Source: Listeria grayi DSM 20601
GTDB lineage: Bacteria; Bacillota; Bacilli; Lactobacillales; Listeriaceae
Direction of reading: 5' to 3'
DNA: 64,000 bases
Assembly: GCF_000148995.1 (NCBI RefSeq)
Contig: NZ_GL538353.1
Location: 620,001 to 684,000 of the forward strand
Positions 8,567-15,956 of this stretch are shown in pieces. How positions within the stretch are numbered: the first letter of the stretch is position 1; each line of letters opens with the position of its first letter. The translations under genes were made by a program, and so were the position numbers. The notes beneath the pieces were generated by a model. That model saw only the letters and a program-made list of their open reading frames with translations, had not been told where the DNA came from and did no database searches.

Positions 8567-9524
8567 ATTATTAGCATTATTCCAAGCGCACGAAAATGAC
8601 TTTTTATCTGGTCAAAAAATAGCGGATCATTTGAATTGTTCTCGAACAGCGATCTGGAAACAAATGGAACAGCTTCGCACGGAAGGCTTTCTGATTGAAG
8701 CAGTACGCAATAAAGGTTATCGTCTGCGCGCTTCTGCGGAACAATACACGCGCGATGCCCTGCTCTTAAATTTAGCTACTACCTTCATGGGGAAAAACCT
8801 CTACTTCTATGAAACGGTGGGTTCTACGCAACTAGTTGCAAAAAAGGCTGTTAACGACGGGGCGCCGGAAGGTACAGTGATCGTTGGTGATCAGCAGGAA
8901 ACGGGAAAAGGGAGAATGAACCGTAACTGGGATTCGCAAAAAGGACAAGGTATTTGGATGAGTCTCATCGTAAAACCAGATATCCCAATCGCAAAAGCAC
9001 CACAATTTACTTTCATTGCCTCACTCGCGATTGTTGAAGCAATTGAAAAAGTAACGGATCTAACGCCGCAAATCAAATGGCCCAATGATATTTATATTGG
9101 TAAACGCAAAGTATGTGGAGTGCTCACGGAAATGCAGGCAGAAGCAGACCAGATCGAAGCACTTATCTTGGGAATCGGCATCAATGTCAACCAAGCCGCT
9201 TTTCCAGATGAAATAAAAAACAAAGCTACCTCATTGCGTCAGGAAATCGGGGAAACCGTTTCTCGAACTATCTTATTTCAAGCAGCCATGCTTTATTTTG
9301 AAAAATATTATCAGCTATATACAGAAAAAGGATTTGAACCAATCAAATTATTATGGGAATCCAAGGCGATCCCATTTCAGTCAACCATGATCGCCAGCAC
9401 ATTGAAAGGAAGTATCCGCGGGAAAGTAAAAGGCATCTCAGACGAAGGAGTGCTACTGATGGAGGACGCGCAAGGTGTCATTCATGAAATTTATTCTGCG
9501 GATATTGAATTCGATAAGGAATAA
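8550..9524 (+). CDS. birA: Bifunctional biotin--[acetyl-CoA-carboxylase] ligase / biotin operon repressor
   Basis: A 324-residue protein. Residues 1-65 form a winged helix (GQKIADHLNCSRTAIWKQME), the repressor part. The catalytic domain follows, with GKGRMNRNW (118-126) as the biotinyl-AMP loop and KWPND (176-180), then GILGINVN-like residues and a C-terminal SH3-like domain. It activates biotin and attaches it to carrier proteins, and with biotinyl-AMP represses biotin genes. It overlaps cca, and its ATG sits inside the cca 3' end behind AGGTGGGTCGT. The presence of the helix-turn-helix domain means it can act as a regulator. Confidence 0.95.
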   Translation: MKNRDRLLALFQAHENDFLSGQKIADHLNCSRTAIWKQMEQLRTEGFLIEAVRNKGYRLRASAEQYTRDALLLNLATTFMGKNLYFYETVGSTQLVAKKAVNDGAPEGTVIVGDQQETGKGRMNRNWDSQKGQGIWMSLIVKPDIPIAKAPQFTFIASLAIVEAIEKVTDLTPQIKWPNDIYIGKRKVCGVLTEMQAEADQIEALILGIGINVNQAAFPDEIKNKATSLRQEIGETVSRTILFQAAMLYFEKYYQLYTEKGFEPIKLLWESKAIPFQSTMIASTLKGSIRGKVKGISDEGVLLMEDAQGVIHEIYSADIEFDKE

Positions 9525-9542
9525 GGGGAGGAAAATAGAAAA

Positions 9543-10001
9543 ATGAAAAAATGGATCGCCATGTTCGTCGCGGTTGCCGCGCTAGTTACATTAAGTGCGT
9601 GTGGGGGAGCGAACTCAAAAACAGCGGCTGAAAAAGCCAAGCAAACCGAAGCGGCAGGCAAAAATTTTCTGCATGTGATCACCCCAAACGATTGGCAGAC
9701 AAAAGTCAAAAATAAAGCCAGTCAAATTATTTATGTCGGTAGACCGACATGCGAAGACTGCCAAGCTTTTCAACCGATGTTTCAAAAGGAAGTAAAAAAA
9801 CAAAAGCTTGGTAAAATCGATTATTATAATGTTGATAAAGCTAGAAAAGTCGATGAGAAGGCCATGACTGCACTGCTGAAAAAATACGATATTGATTCCG
9901 TTCCTACTCTAGTAGCGATGAAAGATGGAAAAGTAAAAGCTACCTATTCACCAACACCGGATAAAAAGAAATTAGCGGATTGGCTTAAGGAGTATAAATA
10001 A
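9543..10001 (+). CDS. Thioredoxin-fold lipoprotein with CEDC motif
   Basis: A 152-residue exported protein. The signal peptide ends in the lipobox LSAC with C20 as the lipidated residue. The thioredoxin-like domain has the redox pair C70-E-D-C73 within GRPTCEDCQ and a cis-proline region VPTLVAMKDGK. It is probably a surface thiol-disulfide protein; the CxxC spacer ED is acidic rather than the usual GP or PH. It follows birA by 18 bases with GGGGAGGAAAAT as ribosome site, so it may be read from the birA operon, and a terminator follows. Confidence 0.85.
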   Translation: MKKWIAMFVAVAALVTLSACGGANSKTAAEKAKQTEAAGKNFLHVITPNDWQTKVKNKASQIIYVGRPTCEDCQAFQPMFQKEVKKQKLGKIDYYNVDKARKVDEKAMTALLKKYDIDSVPTLVAMKDGKVKATYSPTPDKKKLADWLKEYK

Positions 10002-10007
10002 TAAAGG

Positions 10008-10042
10008 AAGTAGTGGGAAAATAATTTCCTGCTGCTTTTTTA
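10008..10042 (+). terminator. Terminator after thioredoxin-like lipoprotein gene
   Basis: AAGTAGTGGGAAA pairs (with G-U pairs) with TTTCCTGCTGCTT around an ATAA loop, followed by six T residues. It separates the conserved backbone operon from the accessory amidase cassette. Confidence 0.75.
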
Positions 10043-10152
10043 TTAGCATCAGCTTGCTTGTTCTATTTGGTACGAATAGAAACAATAAAGGTAATCATTC
10101 TAACCATACTGAGAAATAATTTAAATTTCCTTAATTATATCAATAATTTCGC

Positions 10153-10181
10153 TTGCATTACAAAAAGATTTCATTTAGTAT
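10153..10181 (+). promoter_or_regulatory. Promoter of the GW-amidase cassette
   Basis: TTGCAT (10153-10158), a 17-base spacer and TAGTAT (10176-10181). The predicted start (about 10188) lies within GTGTTAACTTACAC (10184-10197), a partial inverted repeat that could be an operator. The leader would be only about 25 bases, ending in AAAGGAG. Confidence 0.55.
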
Positions 10182-10212
10182 TTGTGTTAACTTACACCAA
10201 AGGAGCTTACAA

Positions 10213-12129
10213 ATGAAAAAAACACTTCTCAAGAAATTACTACTCGTTATACTGACTATCGTTATCCTAATACCTCCATTACCGCTGCAAGGGAAAGCTG
10301 CTGCAAGTAAAATCACTTCTAAAAAGAATGTTCATTATTCGATGGATATTGTAAAAACAAGCACGACATATAATGTTTTTGGGCATGCACCATATAATAC
10401 ACCGGGCGCGAAAAAGTTAGGGAATTCAGTACAATACATAGGTAAAAAATATCAAGCTGTCAATGAATGGGTCACCGACAATAAACGAACATGGGTAAAT
10501 TTTAAAGACATGGATGGAAAAACGATCGGTTGGGTGGATAAAAAAGCGATCAAACAAGGCGCCGATTTTCGAAAAATCACTTCTAAAAAAGACGTGAATT
10601 ACTTTGCTACGATCACAAGGAAAAGTGACGGCATCTACAGTAAAGGGCCACATAACACACCGGGGGCTAAAAAAGTCGGGACATCTGCTCCCTATTATAA
10701 TTTTAGTTTACAAGTTAGAAGAGAAATCGTAACGGATAATAAAGTCACTTGGCTCAATATTTATTCTTTCATTGGTTCCACCTATAAAGAAGTGGGTTGG
10801 ATAGATAAAGCGGGAACCAAATTATACACGCCGCTTACATATGTGGACAAACCGGTTTCCTATAAGGTGATCATCGCCAAAGGCAACGATAATATTTACA
10901 AAGGAGATTGGAATCCTGTTAACGGATCGGGAACGGAGTACGATATTAACGGCTATATCTCCAATACCGTTCATGTAAGTAAAGAGCGCATCCTGAAATC
11001 AAGCGCAGGAGAAACCAAATATTTGCTTATCGAAAAAGATGGAAAACAACTTGGCTGGATAAAGCCGGAACACTTAACGACCTATTTAACAGAAGATTCT
11101 AAAGTAGCACAGGTAGAGAACGTGATTCAAACGTATTTAAAATTGAATAACAAAGCGATGAAGATAAATTCGGAAGCATTTGTAAATTTTGCGACCGAAC
11201 AATTACTAGAGGATAGCGACAATGATTTGGCAGAGCGGGAAGATTATGATATTATCACCGCTTACCTAAGCGAATATCTGCATAAGCACACATCCACCCC
11301 TTCTGAAAAAGCATTTCCAGAAGGAGAGCAAACCGAAAGTTCGGTCGACTTAGACGATGATCTGGTAGAAGAACCGATTATCGATGATGAGAATTTGATT
11401 ACGCCGGAGCCAGATGAAAAAGCAGAAAAAAAGGCTACTATTTCAAGCCGGCAAACAGCTGAAATTTCGGATGAAAAAGACGAGGACAAGTCTCCTTTGA
11501 TCGCGGAACAAAATACTACGGTCCGTGAGTTAAATCGAATCGCAGAGGAAGAAGAAATCGAGAATAATGATATTGTCGAGAGCGATATTACCGCTTTTAG
11601 GGCTAAAGGGTATAACCGGAAGCGGGCGATTGCGTATGCGAAGAAATGGGGGAAGCACAGAAATAAAAATTATCGCCGTGAAGGTGTTGATTGTACGAAT
11701 TTTGTTTCTCAATGTGTGTATAATGGTCGGATGTCCGAAAAAGTTAAAAAACCTGTGCCGCGTAATATCTACAAAACAGAGTCTTACTGGTATAGTCAAC
11801 ATGTACATCGTTTCGTAAATGTCTGGACAGACTATCACGAAATCGCTGTTTCCTCTTCTTGGATAAATGTGTCTGATTTTGCTGCTTATTGGTCGAAAAG
11901 AAAACCGGTGAGGAGTTTTAAAAATGTTAACTCTGCCATTTCTTATGCGAGACCGGGAGATATTATTCAGTTTAAGAAAAAAGGTGGAAAGCGATACTAT
12001 CACTCGATGATAGCTGTGGAGAAAAGTAATAAGACTTTGTATATGGCGGGGCATACGAAAGATTACTATAAAAGGAATATTAAAAAGGCTCATGAAAAAG
12101 GAGACTCTATACGAGTAATTAGATTTTAA
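10213..12129 (+). CDS. Secreted GW-module surface protein with C-terminal Amidase_6-like domain
   Basis: A 638-residue exported protein. Residues 1-30 are a signal peptide (basic KKTLLKK, a long hydrophobic core, an AAA cleavage region). Three GW/SH3-like modules follow (about 33-118, 119-203, 204-288), each ending in a G-W dipeptide (IGWVDK, VGWIDK, LGWIKP); in Listeria such modules bind lipoteichoic acid. Then come a helical stretch (about 295-345), an acidic linker rich in D/E (about 355-450) and a C-terminal domain (about 460-638) with GVDCTNFVSQC and YYHSMIAVE, which supply the Cys and His expected of the putative amidase domain PF12671 (papain-like fold). ATG 10213 is chosen for AAAGGAG upstream and the signal peptide; the open frame starts earlier at 10153. 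It heads a four-gene cassette. Confidence 0.8.
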   Translation: MKKTLLKKLLLVILTIVILIPPLPLQGKAAASKITSKKNVHYSMDIVKTSTTYNVFGHAPYNTPGAKKLGNSVQYIGKKYQAVNEWVTDNKRTWVNFKDMDGKTIGWVDKKAIKQGADFRKITSKKDVNYFATITRKSDGIYSKGPHNTPGAKKVGTSAPYYNFSLQVRREIVTDNKVTWLNIYSFIGSTYKEVGWIDKAGTKLYTPLTYVDKPVSYKVIIAKGNDNIYKGDWNPVNGSGTEYDINGYISNTVHVSKERILKSSAGETKYLLIEKDGKQLGWIKPEHLTTYLTEDSKVAQVENVIQTYLKLNNKAMKINSEAFVNFATEQLLEDSDNDLAEREDYDIITAYLSEYLHKHTSTPSEKAFPEGEQTESSVDLDDDLVEEPIIDDENLITPEPDEKAEKKATISSRQTAEISDEKDEDKSPLIAEQNTTVRELNRIAEEEEIENNDIVESDITAFRAKGYNRKRAIAYAKKWGKHRNKNYRREGVDCTNFVSQCVYNGRMSEKVKKPVPRNIYKTESYWYSQHVHRFVNVWTDYHEIAVSSSWINVSDFAAYWSKRKPVRSFKNVNSAISYARPGDIIQFKKKGGKRYYHSMIAVEKSNKTLYMAGHTKDYYKRNIKKAHEKGDSIRVIRF

Positions 12130-12147
12130 ATGAAAAGGATGTTAATG

Positions 12148-12603
12148 ATGAAAAAAGTATATGTATATTTATTAATAAGTATAACAATTCTTCTGATTTG
12201 GTTCATTTTCTCCGCTTTCCAACCCGCAATCATCATTGGCGAGTCTGATCATTGGAAAGCTACCTATAAACCTAGAAAAGGGGATGCTGCTGATTCGATT
12301 AGCTATCCTTGGAACGGGAGAATAACATGGAAAAATAAAGAGGGTAATCTAAAATTATTAGCTGTAGATGGATTGTATGAGGGCGCATACAAAGAGATTC
12401 TGGATAAAGATGCCTCCGAAGGAAAATATAACTTTAATGGAAAAGTGATTTATGATCCCGAAACCTTTTACAACGGCCCCGACAACAGCATCAAAGGTAT
12501 GCGAATCACTTGGCAAGAAAACGGCAAAAAGCATACGGAAACTTTTAAATTCAAACGCAAGAAGCGTCTATTAGTCATGCCACTTCTCTTCCCATTATTT
12601 TAG
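12148..12603 (+). CDS. Small membrane-anchored protein, paralog 1 of 3
   Basis: A 151-residue protein of unknown function. An N-terminal hydrophobic segment (about residues 4-22) without a lipobox suggests an anchor with the rest outside. It shares with the two following genes the blocks FSAFQPAIIIGES-W, YKPRKG, YPWNG, ETFYNGPDNSI-GMRITW-ENGKK and a C-terminal KRL/PLF tail. The GES-W and ITW-ENGKK blocks resemble small exported Firmicute proteins I know only as hypothetical. ATG 12148 is favoured because it gives MKK like the paralogs and follows AAAAGGA; ATG 12145 and 12130 are alternatives. It abuts the amidase gene, so co-expression is likely. Confidence 0.7.
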   Translation: MKKVYVYLLISITILLIWFIFSAFQPAIIIGESDHWKATYKPRKGDAADSISYPWNGRITWKNKEGNLKLLAVDGLYEGAYKEILDKDASEGKYNFNGKVIYDPETFYNGPDNSIKGMRITWQENGKKHTETFKFKRKKRLLVMPLLFPLF

Positions 12604-12616
12604 TGAAAATAATGGG
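12591..12616 (+). repeat. Perfect 11-bp hairpin at the end of paralog 1
   Basis: CCCATTATTTT (12591-12601) pairs perfectly with AAAATAATGGG (12606-12616) around the loop AGTG; the TAG stop codon lies at the loop edge. No T run follows, so it is not a standard terminator; it may attenuate or stabilise the upstream message. Confidence 0.6.
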
Positions 12617-12669
12617 ATAGCTGTTAAAAAATTATTAGGTTGATTCCTCCGTTAAGAAAGGAAACATAA

Positions 12670-13110
12670 ATGAAAAAATGCTTACTAGTCTGTTTTCTAC
12701 TTCTTCTAGCCTGGCTGATTTTTTCTGCTTTCCATCCCGCAATCATCATCGGTGAGTCTGAAAACTGGAAAGCAGTCTATAAACCCCGAAAAGGCATGGA
12801 TGGCGTTGACACGGAGCGTTATCCATGGAGTAGGAAAATAAAATGGCGTCATTCTTTTAGTGAACCGCAAATCGAGTCGGTCGATTTATGGATTGATAAT
12901 AAGTATGTAAATGAATTAGATAGAGACGCTGCTAAAAAAGGAAATGGTAATTTTAACGGAAAAGTCATTGAGGATACTGAAACATTTTACAATGGCCCAG
13001 ACAATAGTATCGAAGGCATGCGAATTACATGGAAAGAGAATGGCAAAAAGCAGACAGAATCATTTAAATTTAAGCGGGAAAAACGATTATTTGTTCTTCC
13101 GTTATTTTAA
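12670..13110 (+). CDS. Small membrane-anchored protein, paralog 2 of 3
   Basis: A 146-residue paralog of the preceding and following genes. The N-terminus MKKCLLVCFLLLLAW is a short hydrophobic anchor or signal; cysteines at 4 and 8 are not in a lipobox context. FSAFHPAIIIGES, YKPRKGMDGVDTERYPW and ETFYNGPDNSI are shared with the family, and paralog 3 shares the GMDGVDTERYPW insert, so paralogs 2 and 3 are closer to each other in the N-terminal half. The C-terminus is shorter (FVLPLF). ATG 12670 follows AAGAAAGGAAACATAA. Function unknown. Confidence 0.7.
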   Translation: MKKCLLVCFLLLLAWLIFSAFHPAIIIGESENWKAVYKPRKGMDGVDTERYPWSRKIKWRHSFSEPQIESVDLWIDNKYVNELDRDAAKKGNGNFNGKVIEDTETFYNGPDNSIEGMRITWKENGKKQTESFKFKREKRLFVLPLF

Positions 13111-13136
13111 CGATTTCAAATAGAAAGGAAAAATGA

Positions 13137-13598
13137 ATGAAAAAAATGATGCTATTTCTACTATCTGGCTTACTACTTCTATTAGCCTGGTTCATTTTCT
13201 CCGCTTTTCAACCCGCAATCATCATTGGTGAATCCGATAATTGGAAAGCCGCCTATAAACCTCGAAAAGGCATGGATGGCGTTGATACGGAGCGTTATCC
13301 ATGGAATGGTAAAATAACGTGGCAGAATGCAGGTAGTGAACCAGAGATCGAATCGGTTGATCTATTGACTGATAATAACTATCAGAATAAATATATGAAA
13401 ACGGATGCTGAAAAAGGAGGAGGGAACTTTGATGGTAAAACATTGACCGATTACGAAACATTTTACAACGGCCCCGACAACAGCATTAAAGGCATGCGAA
13501 TCACTTGGCTAGAAAACGGCAAAAAACATACAGAATCATTCAAATTCAAACGCAAAAAGCGCTTGTTCGTGATACCACTTCTCTTCCCCTTATTTTAA
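13137..13598 (+). CDS. Small membrane-anchored protein, paralog 3 of 3
   Basis: A 153-residue third copy of the family. It has an N-terminal membrane segment (about residues 4-20), then FSAFQPAIIIGES, YKPRKGMDGVDTERYPWNG, and the C-terminal FYNGPDNSIKGMRITW and KKRLFVIPLLFPLF. Its C-terminal DNA is very similar to paralog 1 while its N-terminal protein half matches paralog 2, which suggests recombination among copies. ATG 13137 follows AGAAAGGAAAAATGA. The gene ends the cassette; a terminator and then panB follow. Function unknown. Confidence 0.7.
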   Translation: MKKMMLFLLSGLLLLLAWFIFSAFQPAIIIGESDNWKAAYKPRKGMDGVDTERYPWNGKITWQNAGSEPEIESVDLLTDNNYQNKYMKTDAEKGGGNFDGKTLTDYETFYNGPDNSIKGMRITWLENGKKHTESFKFKRKKRLFVIPLLFPLF

Positions 13599-13619
13599 GC
13601 ATGCCCCTATATCGACCCA

Positions 13620-13646
13620 AGCACCAGACACAAGTCTGGTGCTTTA
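13620..13646 (+). terminator. Terminator of the amidase/paralog cassette
   Basis: A 9-bp stem, GCACCAGAC (13621-13629) with GTCTGGTGC (13634-13642), ACAA tetraloop and a short TTTAT tail. The T run is weak, but the position at the end of the cassette fits. Confidence 0.65.
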
Positions 13647-13779
13647 TGTATCCCTAAAAATATGGTACGATACAGGTGTGCAACGGATGTGACCAGATTT
13701 GGCATATACAGCACGCCTTTTTTAAAAAAATTTTGCCTTGATCGGCAACTGCCGGCAGGGACGAATAGGAGATTGAATC

Positions 13780-14613
13780 ATGAAAAAACCGATTGATTTT
13801 TTGGCAATGAAAGAAGCAGGCGAGAAAATAACTATGCTCACTGCTTATGATTACCCGTCTGCGAAGAATGCAGAGAAGGCGGATGTGGATATGATCTTAG
13901 TGGGGGATTCGCTAGGGATGGTCGTGCTTGGCTATGATTCTACGATTCCAGTCACGGCTGCGGATATGATCCATCACAGTAAGGCGGTGAGGCGCGGGGC
14001 ACCCAATACCTTTATGGTAACAGATTTGCCATTTATGACGTATCACGGTTCCATTACGGAAACGATTGCTACTGCGCGGGAAATCATCCAAGCGACGGGA
14101 GCAAATGCTGTGAAACTGGAGGGTGCTGGTCAAGTGATAGAAAAAATCACGGCACTTACGGAGGCAGGGGCGCCGGTAGTCGCACATCTGGGATTGACGC
14201 CACAAAGTGTCGGTCTGACTGGAAGCTACAAAGTCCGGGCGAAATCGGCTGCGGAAGGTAGCGCCCTTATCAAAAGTGCTTTAGAAGTACAGGCTGCTGG
14301 GGCGATCGCCTTAGTTTTAGAAGCGATCCCAAGGCAGCTGGCAAAAGAGATCACGCGGCTGCTTACAATTCCTGTTATCGGGATCGGAGCTGGTCCAGAT
14401 ACGGATGGCCAGATTTTGGTGTATCACGATGTTATTGGTTACGGGATTACGAGAAGAGCTAAATTCGTGAAGGGATATGCAGATATCGACGTACCGATCG
14501 AAAAAGCATTGCTGGCATATACCAATGAAGTAAGGGCAGGCACGTTTCCACGCGAGGAGCATAGTTTCAACATGAAGGAAGAAGAAATCAAGGGCTTATA
14601 CGGAGGCGAGTGA
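13780..14613 (+). CDS. panB: 3-methyl-2-oxobutanoate hydroxymethyltransferase
   Basis: A 277-residue enzyme that makes ketopantoate from alpha-ketoisovalerate and methylene-tetrahydrofolate, the first committed step of pantothenate and CoA synthesis. TIM-barrel family motifs include [11 protein letters not shown], the metal-binding region [17 protein letters not shown] and [16 protein letters not shown] 13780 follows ATAGGAGATTGAATC. It heads the panB-panC-panD operon with a 4-base gap to panC. A possible extended -10 (TGGTACGAT, 13663-13671) lies about 110 bases upstream. Confidence 0.97.
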   Translation: MKKPIDFLAMKEAGEKITMLTAYDYPSAKNAEKADVDMILVGDSLGMVVLGYDSTIPVTAADMIHHSKAVRRGAPNTFMVTDLPFMTYHGSITETIATAREIIQATGANAVKLEGAGQVIEKITALTEAGAPVVAHLGLTPQSVGLTGSYKVRAKSAAEGSALIKSALEVQAAGAIALVLEAIPRQLAKEITRLLTIPVIGIGAGPDTDGQILVYHDVIGYGITRRAKFVKGYADIDVPIEKALLAYTNEVRAGTFPREEHSFNMKEEEIKGLYGGE

Positions 14614-14617
14614 CAGC

Positions 14618-15487
14618 ATGGAAGTGATTCGGACTAGAGAAGCGCTCGCAGCGCATATTGCAAAATGGAAAAAGCAGGATAAATCCATTGGCTTTGTACC
14701 GACAATGGGATATTTGCACGAGGGACACATGCAACTGGTTGAACGCGCAAAGGCGGAAAATGACTGTGTCGTTATGAGTGTATTTGTCAATCCAACGCAA
14801 TTTGGTCCTAATGAAGATTTCGATGCTTATCCACGCGATGAAGCTCGAGATATTGCTACAGCAGAAGAAAATCATGTTGATCTACTCTTTATGCCGAGTG
14901 CGGAAGAGTTGTATCCGGAGCCGCTTTCGATGAAACCACATGTGGAGCGACGAGTTGCCGTTTTGGATGGTGCTGAGCGTGCAGGTCACTTTGATGGGGT
15001 CGTGACAGTTTTGATGAAACTATTTCATTTAATGTCGCCGAACCGCGCGTATTTTGGTCAAAAAGACGCCCAGCAGGTGGCAGTGGTCGAAGGATTTGTT
15101 CGCGATTATTTCTTTCCGTTAACGATCGTTGTCGTACCGACTGTTCGTGAGGCGGATGGCCTGGCGAAAAGTTCGCGCAATGTCTATTTATCCAAAAAAG
15201 AACGCAGCGAAGCACCGATCATTCATCAAGCACTGCTACTTGGCAGACAGTTGATCGAGAGTGGAGAAACGAATGAGAGCGTGATTGTCCAAGCGATGAC
15301 AGACAAGATCAACAGTCAAAAAAGCCATGAAAAAATTGCCTACTTGGCGATTTACAGCTATCCAGAATTTGAAGCTGTACATGACTGGCAGGCACCGCTT
15401 ATTATTGCCGCGGCTGTCAAATATTCCAAGGCCAGATTGATCGATAATGAATTAATAAATAAGGAAGAAGCGATAGCACATGTTTAG
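14618..15487 (+). CDS. panC: Pantoate--beta-alanine ligase
   Basis: A 289-residue ATP-dependent ligase that joins pantoate and beta-alanine into pantothenate. The nucleotidyltransferase signature [15 protein letters not shown], with its HxGH equivalent, is near residues 28-42; [13 protein letters not shown] and the KMSKS-like SSRNVYLS segment are also present. The ATG is close behind GGAGGCGAGTGACAGC in the panB 3' end, and the 3' end overlaps panD by 8 bases, so the three pan genes are translationally coupled. Confidence 0.97.
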   Translation: MEVIRTREALAAHIAKWKKQDKSIGFVPTMGYLHEGHMQLVERAKAENDCVVMSVFVNPTQFGPNEDFDAYPRDEARDIATAEENHVDLLFMPSAEELYPEPLSMKPHVERRVAVLDGAERAGHFDGVVTVLMKLFHLMSPNRAYFGQKDAQQVAVVEGFVRDYFFPLTIVVVPTVREADGLAKSSRNVYLSKKERSEAPIIHQALLLGRQLIESGETNESVIVQAMTDKINSQKSHEKIAYLAIYSYPEFEAVHDWQAPLIIAAAVKYSKARLIDNELINKEEAIAHV

Positions 15488-15866
15488 AACAATGATGAAT
15501 GGCAAGATCCATCGTGCCACGGTCACGGAAGCAAATTTAAATTATGTCGGCAGTATCACGATCGATGAAGCGATTCTAGAACAAGTCGATATGTTGCCGA
15601 ACGAGAAAGTACAGATCGTCAATAATAATAACGGTGCGCGGCTCGAAACGTATATTATTCCTGGAAAACGAGGCAGCGGCATCGTTTGTTTGAATGGGGC
15701 AGCGGCAAGACATACCCAAGTAGGAGATACCGTTATTATCATCAGCTATGGGATCTTTACGGCAGAAGAAGTGAAAGCACATCAGCCGAAAGTAGTTGTA
15801 CTCGGAGAAAATAATATAATTGAACAAGTGCTTTATGAGGAAAAAGCACAAACGACATTAGAATAG
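15480..15866 (+). CDS. panD: Aspartate 1-decarboxylase proenzyme
   Basis: A 128-residue pyruvoyl enzyme that decarboxylates aspartate to beta-alanine for PanC. The self-cleavage site G24-S25 in NYVGSITID and the N-terminal [20 protein letters not shown] match the family closely, as does the length. Its start overlaps the panC stop by 8 bases, and a terminator follows the gene. Confidence 0.97.
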   Translation: MFRTMMNGKIHRATVTEANLNYVGSITIDEAILEQVDMLPNEKVQIVNNNNGARLETYIIPGKRGSGIVCLNGAAARHTQVGDTVIIISYGIFTAEEVKAHQPKVVVLGENNIIEQVLYEEKAQTTLE

Positions 15867-15876
15867 TAAAATCCTT

Positions 15877-15924
15877 ATTCCAGCTACTACTCGAAGAAAG
15901 GGTACTAGTAGCTGGAATATTTTT
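15877..15924 (+). terminator. Terminator of the panBCD operon
   Basis: ATTCCAGCTACTA (15877-15889) pairs with TAGTAGCTGGAAT (15906-15918) over a purine-rich loop, followed by ATTTTT. Confidence 0.85.
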
Positions 15925-15956
15925 ACATCGTTCAAAGTTGTTGGAAGGAGAAAGTT

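Noticed and set aside
10184..10197. GTGTTAACTTACAC as a PrfA-type box
   Set aside because: It is only a partial palindrome and does not match the TTAACANNTGTTAA consensus; PrfA control cannot be claimed.
11530..12093. Minus-strand 187-codon frame inside the amidase domain
   Set aside because: Shadow of the conserved GVDCTNFVSQ domain; composition is not protein-like and there is no ribosome site.
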